From JBHIBA01 sp046758845 (GTDB lineage: Bacteria > UBA8248 > JACPRG01 > G963555815), in contig JBHIBA010000253.1 of the NCBI GenBank assembly GCA_046758845.1, positions 1 through 6,948 on the forward strand: a DNA stretch of 6,948 nucleotides. The letters are read 5' to 3'. Below the pieces are notes generated by a model that was not told the origin of the DNA, searched no databases, and saw nothing but the letters and a program-made list of their open reading frames with translations. The translations under genes were made by a program, and so were the position numbers. This document shows, in pieces, positions 1 through 4,495 of this stretch (within the stretch, counting starts at the first letter, position 1; each line of letters opens with the position of its first letter).

Positions 1-197
1 TGGCCTGTTGGCCGGATGCTGCGGCTGGCGAAGCCAGACGGGCATCCGGCCAAAGCATCAAGCCACCGAAAGGCAACAGACAACCGGCACAGCCAAATCC
101 ACACCCAACCCAAAGCAGGCCCGGCCACGCAGTGCCGGGCCGTCAGAAGTTTTCCGGGGGGTCCCCAGGGGGGCGGCTTATAAAAAGCGCCCCCTGG
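1..197 (+). repeat. Three-hairpin intergenic repeat, left copy
   Basis: This non-coding stretch holds three consecutive hairpins. Hairpin a pairs 8-19 with 42-53 (TTGGCCGGATGC against its exact complement) and carries an apical stem CTGGC-GAA-GCCAG at 25-37. Hairpin b pairs 118-125 with 134-141 (GGCCCGGC/GCCGGGCC). Hairpin c pairs 165-175 with 188-197 (CCAGGGGGGCG against CGCCCCCTGG, one extra G). The whole unit reappears in reverse orientation at 1181-1377, with the same order of hairpins. The best conserved block is about 112-151, with three differences in 40 bases. The unit may run off the left edge of the window. No convincing gene is visible in 1-302. What the unit does (mobile element end, REP-like sequence, processed RNA, terminator cluster) is not known from the sequence. 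Confidence 0.85.
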
Positions 198-244
198 CAA
201 GACTGGCCGGTTTCCAAAGCTTGTCCTGAGCCAACGGTTTGGCG

Positions 245-273
245 TTGACAGGTTGGGGAAGGGGAAATAGGTT
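245..273 (+). promoter_or_regulatory. Possible sigma70 promoter for the membrane protein gene
   Basis: A perfect -35 hexamer TTGACA lies at 245-250. After a 17-base spacer there is a poor -10 match, TAGGTT at 268-273 (three of six). Transcription would start near 280 and give a leader of about 25-30 bases before the membrane protein gene. The -35 and spacing are good but the -10 is weak, so this is tentative. Confidence 0.35.
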
Positions 274-302
274 TTGACGGGGGTCGCTCTGCATTCCCTA
301 GG

Positions 303-1157
303 GTGAAAATGGAAGTCTTCCGCGAGTTGTTTGCCGTCATGTTCGCCCAATTCCTTATCGGTGGGGTGTGCCTGCTGGGGTTCATCCCTCTTCGTGTCCT
401 GGGCCGTAACTTTTTCATGATCTGTGCCTGGATCTTCGTCATCCTGGCCCTGATCTACTGGTGGATTGCGCCTCGGCCTGCGGTTTACGGGGGATTCGGG
501 TCGTTGTTCGGTCCGAGGCTCTGGTCGACACCGAATGGGCGGGAATTCGGGTCGATGCTTCTCTTCATGGCACTGGTCGTCCTTTACCTGATTTCCCTGT
601 ACGGTTGGCGGGATGGCTGGTTGAAGGGATTTCTATGGGCGGCGACTGCGGTGGGGATTTTTGCTCTCATCAACGGCGCCGCAGCCGCGCGTGAGACGGG
701 AATGACCCCCCTTCAGGCCGGGCTTCTCCCCGCAAATTTTCTCCTCTCCGCCCTGGCCCTGGGGACGGTTTTTACGGGGATGCTGCTCGGGCACTATTAT
801 CTGGTCAAGCCGGACCTGACCCTGAAGCCTCTGTGGCGGTTCGCTTGGCTGCTTCTGGGGGTTGTGATTGCCCAGGGGGCCGCGGCCGTGACACTGGTCC
901 TCAAGGAGTTCGGACCGGAACGGATAGAGATGATCCTGGGGAGAAACGTTTTCTTGACGCCGTGGGGACTCGAGTTCTGGGGGCGGGTCCTGGTGGGCCT
1001 TCTGGGAACGTTTCTGGTGGGCGTCCTGATCGTCGTCAGCCTGCGGATGCGCGCCACGCGGACGGTCACCGGGTTCTATTACATCGGCATCATGACTGTT
1101 GTCGTGGGCGAGCTGATGAGCCGAAACCTCTTCCGCCTCACTCACCTTCCGCTGTAG
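303..1157 (+). CDS. Eight-helix integral membrane protein, family not recognised
   Basis: This encodes a 284-residue polytopic inner-membrane protein. About eight hydrophobic segments can be seen, near residues 8-30, 37-56, 82-102, 106-129, 141-167, 177-200, 221-248 and 255-277. There is no signal peptide beyond the first helix. Two stretches stand out. One is GMLLGHYYLVKPDL, with His164 at the end of helix 5. The other is a C-terminal GELMSRNLFRLTH with Glu270 in helix 8. A buried His and acidic residues would suit a haem- or quinone-interacting anchor such as NrfD/DmsC-type proteins, but I do not see a diagnostic signature of that family. The start is either GTG 303 or ATG 309, two codons later. 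Neither has a clear Shine-Dalgarno sequence. The gene stands alone between two inverted copies of a three-hairpin repeat, so it may be a cassette-like insertion (inference). The open frame, hydrophobic pattern and length make it a real gene, but no function is assigned. Confidence 0.8.
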   Translation: MKMEVFRELFAVMFAQFLIGGVCLLGFIPLRVLGRNFFMICAWIFVILALIYWWIAPRPAVYGGFGSLFGPRLWSTPNGREFGSMLLFMALVVLYLISLYGWRDGWLKGFLWAATAVGIFALINGAAAARETGMTPLQAGLLPANFLLSALALGTVFTGMLLGHYYLVKPDLTLKPLWRFAWLLLGVVIAQGAAAVTLVLKEFGPERIEMILGRNVFLTPWGLEFWGRVLVGLLGTFLVGVLIVVSLRMRATRTVTGFYYIGIMTVVVGELMSRNLFRLTHLPL

Positions 1158-1180
1158 CAAGTTCTAGTTGCTCAAATTTC

Positions 1181-1377
1181 CTGGGGGGACATTTTGAAAA
1201 CTGTCCCCCCAGACCCCCCTCGAGAACTTTTGACGGCCCGGCATTGCATGGCCGGGCCTGCTTTTGGTTTGGGTGTGGGTTTGGCTGGGCTGGTTGTCTG
1301 GAGCCTGGCGATGGCTTCCTATTTTGGCCGAATGCGCGCCTTGCTGCGCAAGGCTCCCGCATTCGGCCAATGAGCCA
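1181..1377 (-). repeat. Three-hairpin intergenic repeat, right copy (inverted)
   Basis: Read on the minus strand, this is the same unit as 1-197, again with hairpins a, b and c. Hairpin a pairs 1324-1336 with 1358-1370 (13 bp, TTGGCCGAATGCG arms) and has an apical GCCTTG/CAAGGC stem at 1338-1354. Hairpin b pairs 1235-1242 with 1251-1258 (GGCCCGGC/GCCGGGCC). Hairpin c is a perfect 11-bp stem of 1181-1191 with 1202-1212, closing on a TTTTGAAAA loop. Hairpin c begins 24 bases after the stop of the membrane protein gene. It could therefore slow or stop transcription, but no T-tract follows it on the + strand. Differences from the left copy include compensatory pairs that keep the stems intact. 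It occupies most of the gene-free interval 1158-1611. Confidence 0.85.
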
Positions 1378-1384
1378 GTTTTAG

Positions 1385-1425
1385 GCGATAGAGGTCCGCC
1401 CCTTTTGGGGGCGAACCTCTATCGC
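1385..1425. repeat. Strong 17-bp hairpin followed by a copy of the repeat's G-rich block
   Basis: Bases 1385-1395 (GCGATAGAGGT) pair perfectly with 1415-1425. After one mismatch, CGCCCC at 1397-1402 pairs with GGGGCG at 1408-1413 around a short T-rich loop. Just downstream, AAGTTTTCCGGGGGGT at 1433-1448 is identical to bases 148-163 of the left three-hairpin repeat and in the same orientation. This therefore looks like a partial, diverged third copy in which another hairpin has replaced hairpin b. Confidence 0.7.
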
Positions 1426-1452
1426 GAAACGAAAGTTTTCCGGGGGGTTCGG

Positions 1453-1599
1453 GGGGGGCCGGACGCGCGGCGTCGGGTTTCCGCACTGGCGTGCTTGGTC
1501 AATGACCTCTCGAAGGGTGTGCGCCAAAGAGGCCCAGTTTAAGCCTACTCGCGTCCAGCCGCAGTTCGGCCGGCACGCCAGTGCCCAAAAAGGCCCCCC
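1453..1599. repeat. Large imperfect palindrome
   Basis: Two pairs of arms face each other across this stretch: GGGGGGCC at 1453-1460 with GGCCCCCC at 1592-1599, and the 12-mer GCACTGGCGTGC at 1483-1494 with its exact complement at 1573-1584. Each 12-mer is also a small hairpin of its own (GCAC-4-GTGC). The middle, about 1495-1572, shows no gene. The palindrome ends 12 bases beyond the stop of the minus-strand methyltransferase gene, so it could act as that gene's transcript end. No clean T-tract terminator is visible. Confidence 0.6.
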
Positions 1600-1611
1600 G
1601 AAAGTTATCTT

Positions 1612-2214
1612 TTATTCTTTCCGGATCACGACCCAGAGGCCGTGGCGTTTATCCAGGCGCGCGCGTTCCCACACGCCGGCTTCTCGGGCGAGAGTCTCGG
1701 CCTCCTCATAGCTGACGACCCGCTTGCCGAGTTTCCGGTTGAGGTCGCGGGCCTCGTCGGCGATTTTGTCGATCTCCGCATCGGGCGCTTTCGCGCCGAA
1801 CCCCCCACCGATGAGGGCCGTCCCCCTGGGTCTAAGGACGCGGGCGGACTCTTTCAGAAGCTTCACCGGGTCCCACGTGAAGAAGAGCGCCCCTCGAAAG
1901 TACACCAGGTCATAGCTTGCGTCCTCAAAGGGCAGGTCCTCGACGTCCGCCTCCTCCAGGCGGACCTCCGTCTTGAGTCCCGCTTTGCTCAGAAAATCCC
2001 GGAAGTGCGCCATGATGCCCGGCGTATTATCGGCGACAGTGATCCCGATGTCCGGGGCCATCCCGGCCAGCGCGACCGAGATGCCCGGGGCGTATGGTCC
2101 CAGCTCGAGCGCCCGGCCGGACGTTTTGCCGTAGTCGTCCAGGATCTGCCGGGCGACGTAAGGGTAGAAGGGTTTGTACAACCAATTGACGGCGATGATG
2201 TCGTTGAGCTCCAT
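1612..2214 (-). CDS. Class I SAM-dependent methyltransferase (type 11 / UbiE-like)
   Basis: This encodes a cytosolic protein of about 200 residues with the Rossmann-type methyltransferase fold. Motif I is LELGPYAPG at residues 36-44, a variant of the usual ExGxGxG SAM-binding loop. Asp62 in VADNTPG sits at the end of strand 2, where an acidic residue holds the SAM ribose. Asp90 and the DLPFEDASYDLVYF stretch (93-106) form motifs II/III. LLKESARVLRPRGTALIGGG (119-138) is the typical post-motif III helix and strand. The substrate cannot be read from the sequence. The unusual Pro-Tyr-Ala-Pro in motif I and the GGGFG tail may mark a subfamily. ATG at 2212-2214 is the likely start because GAGGAAAA lies 8 bases upstream; the GTG just before it is less well placed. 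The gene is divergent from the cupin gene and shares a 197-base spacer with it. Confidence 0.92.
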   Translation of the reverse strand: MELNDIIAVNWLYKPFYPYVARQILDDYGKTSGRALELGPYAPGISVALAGMAPDIGITVADNTPGIMAHFRDFLSKAGLKTEVRLEEADVEDLPFEDASYDLVYFRGALFFTWDPVKLLKESARVLRPRGTALIGGGFGAKAPDAEIDKIADEARDLNRKLGKRVVSYEEAETLAREAGVWERARLDKRHGLWVVIRKE

Positions 2215-2242
2215 CACAAGTTTTCCTCGGGCCGATTTCCCT

Positions 2243-2288
2243 TGTCAGCGAAGAACGGCTCTCTTCTCATTTCTCGGCATCGCTGACA
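2243..2288. promoter_or_regulatory. Inverted repeat that could be a shared operator
   Basis: TGTCAGCG at 2243-2250 is an exact inverted copy of CGCTGACA at 2281-2288, with 30 bases between them. The right arm contains the -35 hexamer of the cupin promoter. The left arm lies just upstream of the methyltransferase ribosome binding site. A looping or dimeric regulator acting on both divergent genes is possible, but 8 bp could also arise by chance. Confidence 0.3.
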
Positions 2289-2311
2289 TCCGCAAAGCCT
2301 GATCTTATAAT
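2283..2311 (+). promoter_or_regulatory. Near-consensus sigma70 promoter for the cupin gene
   Basis: CTGACA at 2283-2288 (five of six matches to TTGACA) is followed after exactly 17 bases by a perfect TATAAT at 2306-2311. Transcription should start near 2317 and leave an untranslated leader of about 95 bases before the GTG start at 2412. Confidence 0.7.
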
Positions 2312-2411
2312 ACCGGTCGGTTATCCCTGGGACCATGAATTCGACGGGTGGGGCGGGACGCCCGGCCCACTCAATCGGGGCAGCGGCGGGGGATTGGGGA
2401 GGAATGGGACT

Positions 2412-2939
2412 GTGCAGGTCGATTCAGACAAGGTGAAATATTTCAAGGCCCAGGACGGGAGGACGGTGGCCGTTTTGGTCCGGGCGGACCTTGAGCAGTA
2501 CTCCAAGTTTCCGCCGAAGATCGAAACCGAAGAGGACAAGGCGCACGTGGCCCGGCATTACGACCTGTCCAAGATCGACATGGACACCCACACCAAGGCC
2601 CACGTCACGGATGGCGAATTGCCCCTCCAGGTCGTTCTCCTCAACCGGGAGAAGGGCTCGAAGGTGAAGCCCCATTATCACAAAGTCCTGGAGCCGGTTC
2701 GCGGGAAAAGCAAGTTTCAGCTCATGATGTGCCAGCGGGGCTTGGGCCGCATCGGGGTCTACACCCGAGAGGGCGATCACCTGGGCGACGTGGACTTGCG
2801 GCCCTTCGATTTCATCCTCCTCCTGGAGGGCCACTCCATCGGCTTCGTCGAGGAGGACACCAAGCTCATCGAGCTGAAGCAGGGCCCTTTCCCTGAGGGC
2901 GGCGACGCCGAGGACATGGTGGGTTTGGCGAGGGATTGA
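2412..2939 (+). CDS. Single-domain cupin protein of unknown substrate
   Basis: This encodes a 175-residue, probably cytosolic protein without a signal peptide or membrane segment. The cupin metal site is visible. Motif 1 is GSKVKPHYHKVLE with His88, His90 and Glu94, and motif 2 holds His141 in LLLEGHSIGF. Between them the strands QLMMCQRGLGRIGVYT fit the beta-barrel. The N-terminal 75 residues are charged and not clearly part of the barrel. Cupins range from sugar isomerases and dioxygenases to binding proteins, so no reaction is assigned. GTG at 2412 is the preferred start because GGGGAGG (2396-2402) lies 9 bases upstream. A TTG at 2394 in the same frame overlaps that site and is less likely. 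The gene stands alone, with its own strong promoter and a terminator hairpin about 100 bases beyond its stop. Confidence 0.87.
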   Translation: MQVDSDKVKYFKAQDGRTVAVLVRADLEQYSKFPPKIETEEDKAHVARHYDLSKIDMDTHTKAHVTDGELPLQVVLLNREKGSKVKPHYHKVLEPVRGKSKFQLMMCQRGLGRIGVYTREGDHLGDVDLRPFDFILLLEGHSIGFVEEDTKLIELKQGPFPEGGDAEDMVGLARD

Positions 2940-3037
2940 GAGGTCATTTTCAAACACCACGACTGGCGGTTGTCCGGGCTCTCAAACGAGGGGCGGGTGG
3001 TCGGCTGAGATCAGACTGAACTCCTCCGGCCCACAAA

Positions 3038-3082
3038 AAAGGGCTCAGGGGAGTTCCCTTTGGGGACGTCCTTGAGCCCTTT
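3038..3082. terminator. Bidirectional Rho-independent terminator between convergent genes
   Basis: AAAGGGCTCA at 3038-3047 pairs with TGAGCCCTTT at 3073-3082. The stem continues through a G-T wobble and two G-C pairs to 13 bp on the + strand RNA. An inner hairpin GTTCCC-TTT-GGGGAC (3053-3067) caps it. Read on the minus strand, the stem is followed by six T residues (complement of A3035-A3040), which makes a good terminator for the cytochrome c'-like gene ending at 3131. On the plus strand the trailing TTTGTT is weaker but could serve the cupin gene. Confidence 0.8.
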
Positions 3083-3130
3083 GTTACGTTTGAGGAACGC
3101 CGATTCAAAACACCGCGCGATTCTGACCGT

Positions 3131-3538
3131 CTATTTCCGGCGCGGGGCGTCCCGGAGGTTGTAATGGCAAGAGGCACACGCCTGGAGGACCCCGCCGATC
3201 TTCTCGGCGACGACCTGTTCGTCTCCTGTTCGGGCAGCGGCAGACAGCTCTCTGAAGGAGGTGGCGGATTTTGCGTAAGCCTTCTTCCACGGATCGGAGA
3301 ATTTGGGGAACTTCGCCCAGAAATCTTGTGTCTTGGCGACTTTGTCCGCGATCGCGGCGATCCGTTTCATGTCGAAGACGGCGAAGGACGCGACGATTGA
3401 CTGAACGTCACTGACGTTCGCCAGCATTCCCCGCCAGATACCTTTTGGCGTTTGTTTCTTCTGGGCGAGGGCGGGCGCCCCCAATATGGCTGTGAGGACG
3501 AATGCCACGAGCATGGTCAGCACAAAAATTTTCTTCAT
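3131..3538 (-). CDS. Secreted cytochrome c'-like monohaem protein
   Basis: This encodes a 135-residue periplasmic protein. Residues 1-25 are a Sec signal peptide (MKK start, hydrophobic core, ALA before the cut at Gln26). The mature part is mostly amphipathic helix, and its only haem site, CASCH, sits at residues 121-125 close to the C-terminus, followed by YNLR. One haem site near the end of a helical protein of about 110 mature residues, with a basic residue four places after the haem His, is the pattern of the cytochrome c' four-helix bundle family. Members of that family are five-coordinate or weakly ligated and bind NO or CO. No residue can be named here as the distal ligand. ATG at 3536-3538 has a fine ribosome binding site (AAGGAGG, 8 bases away). 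The gene is divergent from the Rieske operon. A role in NO handling or as a soluble electron carrier is inference. Confidence 0.85.
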   Translation of the reverse strand: MKKIFVLTMLVAFVLTAILGAPALAQKKQTPKGIWRGMLANVSDVQSIVASFAVFDMKRIAAIADKVAKTQDFWAKFPKFSDPWKKAYAKSATSFRELSAAARTGDEQVVAEKIGGVLQACASCHYNLRDAPRRK

Positions 3539-3586
3539 CGAACCCCCCCTCCTTGTTGCAGTTTTCGCCAGATTCCCATTCCTGAT

Positions 3587-3638
3587 ACCGAGGAGAACTC
3601 TCTCTCCTCACGGAGTCACCTGTTCGAGTCCTCTCGGT
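3587..3638 (-). promoter_or_regulatory. Structured 5' leader of the cytochrome c'-like gene
   Basis: In the untranslated leader, ACCGAG at 3587-3592 pairs with CTCGGT at 3633-3638. The helix continues with a bulge and a mismatch to ACTC 3597-3600 / GAGT 3626-3629. An inner hairpin CTCC/GGAG (3604-3615) sits in the loop. The structure lies between the putative promoter and the ribosome binding site, so it might affect expression or mRNA stability. No known riboswitch is recognised. Confidence 0.4.
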
Positions 3639-3648
3639 AGCTCATCCC

Positions 3649-3657
3649 ATTATATCA
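3649..3657 (-). promoter_or_regulatory. Extended -10 promoter for the cytochrome c'-like gene
   Basis: On the minus strand this reads TGATATAAT, a perfect TATAAT preceded by the TGn extension. The -35 region is poor (GTGGTA at 17 bases), which is common for extended -10 promoters. The start would be near 3642, giving a leader of about 104 bases. Confidence 0.55.
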
Positions 3658-3691
3658 AGTAATTCCACCAATACCACCCGACACTGAGAAG

Positions 3692-3730
3692 TAAAGAGAC
3701 AGCCAAAAAATTCCCCCAAAAAGTGACCCC
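3692..3730 (+). repeat. 39-base direct repeat, copy 1
   Basis: This 39-base sequence, from TAAAGAGACAGCC to AAAAAGTGACCCC, recurs without a single change at 3884-3922, 192 bases further on. Weaker similarity continues beyond it (GTCCAC-GCGTG here, ATCCACGCCGTG in copy 2). The two copies bracket a branched palindrome, in the manner of a mobile or duplicated element. It lies in the gene-free island 3539-4017. Confidence 0.9.
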
Positions 3731-3745
3731 CATTCTGTCCACAGC

Positions 3746-3837
3746 GTGTAGCCCCGATCTGAGCGAGGGCCTAGGCCCGAGCGGAGATCGGGGCGCGCCC
3801 GGCCGCGATTTCCGCTGCGCTCAAATCGCGGCTACAC
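3746..3837. repeat. Branched palindrome between the direct repeats
   Basis: An outer stem GTGTAG (3746-3751) / CTACAC (3832-3837) encloses two strong hairpins. The first pairs GCCCCGATCT at 3751-3760 with 3785-3794 and has a palindromic GGGCCTAGGCCC near its tip. The second pairs GCCGCGATTT at 3802-3811 with AAATCGCGGC at 3823-3832. The outer stem shares its innermost bases with the hairpins, so they compete at the junction. This could be a cruciform or a folded RNA. No gene is visible in it. Confidence 0.75.
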
Positions 3838-3883
3838 CGGAGGAAGGCAGGGGGCATTCAGCAAACTGACCCACTACCGAAAA

Positions 3884-3922
3884 TAAAGAGACAGCCAAAA
3901 AATTCCCCCAAAAAGTGACCCC
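3884..3922 (+). repeat. 39-base direct repeat, copy 2
   Basis: This is the identical partner of 3692-3730. It ends 35 bases before the putative promoter of the Rieske operon, so any change in this element could alter that operon's upstream region. Confidence 0.9.
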
Positions 3923-3956
3923 GACCCTATCCACGCCGTGAAGGGTTCCCTACCTC

Positions 3957-3965
3957 TGCTAGAAT
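3957..3965 (+). promoter_or_regulatory. Possible extended -10 promoter for the Rieske-cytochrome b operon
   Basis: TGCTAGAAT combines the TGn extension with a five-of-six -10 hexamer (TAGAAT). No good -35 is seen 17 bases upstream. Transcription from near 3972 would leave about 46 untranslated bases before ATG 4018. Confidence 0.4.
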
Positions 3966-4017
3966 AGGCGCCGTTTGGCTCGGCTTCTTGCGGCTATCGG
4001 TGAAACCTGGGTCTCCT

Positions 4018-4482
4018 ATGGAACGGACCGCGCAACTCAGCCCCCCCAGAAGAGGCTTCTTACTTTGGGCGCTGACGGCCCTATTCGGCGTCGGGGGGGC
4101 CGGATTCGCTGCCGGCCTGCTGGCGTATCTCTATCCGCCGGGCTTGCGGAGGCGGTTGAGGGGGCCGGTCCCGGTTCCAGGCGCTGAATCGCTCCCACCG
4201 GGCGGGTCGCTATCGGTCCGGATTCAAGGGGAGCCCCTCCTTCTGTTGAAGGCAGAGAATGGCTATCGCGCTTTTTCTCTCATTTGCACCCACCTTGGGT
4301 GTGTCGTCCGCTGGCGGCCGCAAGCCGGCAACTCCAAGGCCGGGAAGGGGCTCGGCCGATTCGCTTGCCCCTGTCATGGGGGGCGGTTTGATTCTGAGGG
4401 GAGGGTCGTCGCCGGTCCGCCTCCAAGACCCCTGGGGCGTTTAGAGGTCCGGGTCAAGGACGGCCGGGTATTCATCGTCTAA
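4018..4482 (+). CDS. Rieske 2Fe-2S protein of a quinol-oxidising complex
   Basis: This encodes a 154-residue membrane-anchored Rieske protein that takes the first electron from quinol at the Qo site. PRRGFLLWAL at residues 10-19 is a twin-arginine type signal, and its hydrophobic stretch (about 14-38) should stay as the anchor. The cluster motifs are CTHLGC (90-95) and CPCHGGRFD (117-125). The ligands are Cys90, His92, Cys117 and His120, with Cys95-Cys119 as the structural disulfide. The second box has Gly122 and Phe124 where high-potential Rieske proteins have Ser and Tyr. Both substitutions are known to lower the potential, which suits menaquinol. There are 21 residues between the two boxes, about nine more than in chloroplast-type proteins. 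ATG 4018 puts the RR motif at a normal distance from the N-terminus. A TTG at 3988 would add ten residues. Neither start has a clear ribosome binding site. Cytochrome b follows 13 bases downstream. Confidence 0.96.
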   Translation: MERTAQLSPPRRGFLLWALTALFGVGGAGFAAGLLAYLYPPGLRRRLRGPVPVPGAESLPPGGSLSVRIQGEPLLLLKAENGYRAFSLICTHLGCVVRWRPQAGNSKAGKGLGRFACPCHGGRFDSEGRVVAGPPPRPLGRLEVRVKDGRVFIV

Positions 4483-4495
4483 AAGGGGGGGATGG

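Noticed and set aside
8..229. A 73-codon open frame in the left repeat
   Set aside because: It runs through three hairpins, has no ribosome binding site, and its composition is that of translated repeat DNA.
1181..1212. Rho-independent terminator for the membrane protein gene
   Set aside because: The stem is strong and correctly placed, but no T-tract follows on the plus strand. It is also part of the mirrored repeat, so a dedicated terminator is not supported.
1642..2286. A 214-codon plus-strand open frame opposite the methyltransferase gene
   Set aside because: The minus-strand product has clear methyltransferase motifs and a ribosome binding site. The plus-strand frame encodes no recognisable fold and is a GC-rich shadow.
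2424..2960. A 178-codon minus-strand frame opposite the cupin gene
   Set aside because: The cupin motifs, promoter and ribosome binding site are all on the plus strand. The antisense product has no recognisable feature.
3612..3650. A stretch resembling a tRNA T-arm (TTCGAGTC) and acceptor end
   Set aside because: The five bases on each side of the TTCGAGT loop do not pair, there is no matching acceptor 5' arm or anticodon arm, and the region is better explained as the folded leader of the cytochrome c'-like gene.
3692..3922. CRISPR-like repeat-spacer pattern
   Set aside because: There are only two copies with a 153-base interval, and the interval is itself palindromic. No array or cas gene is present.
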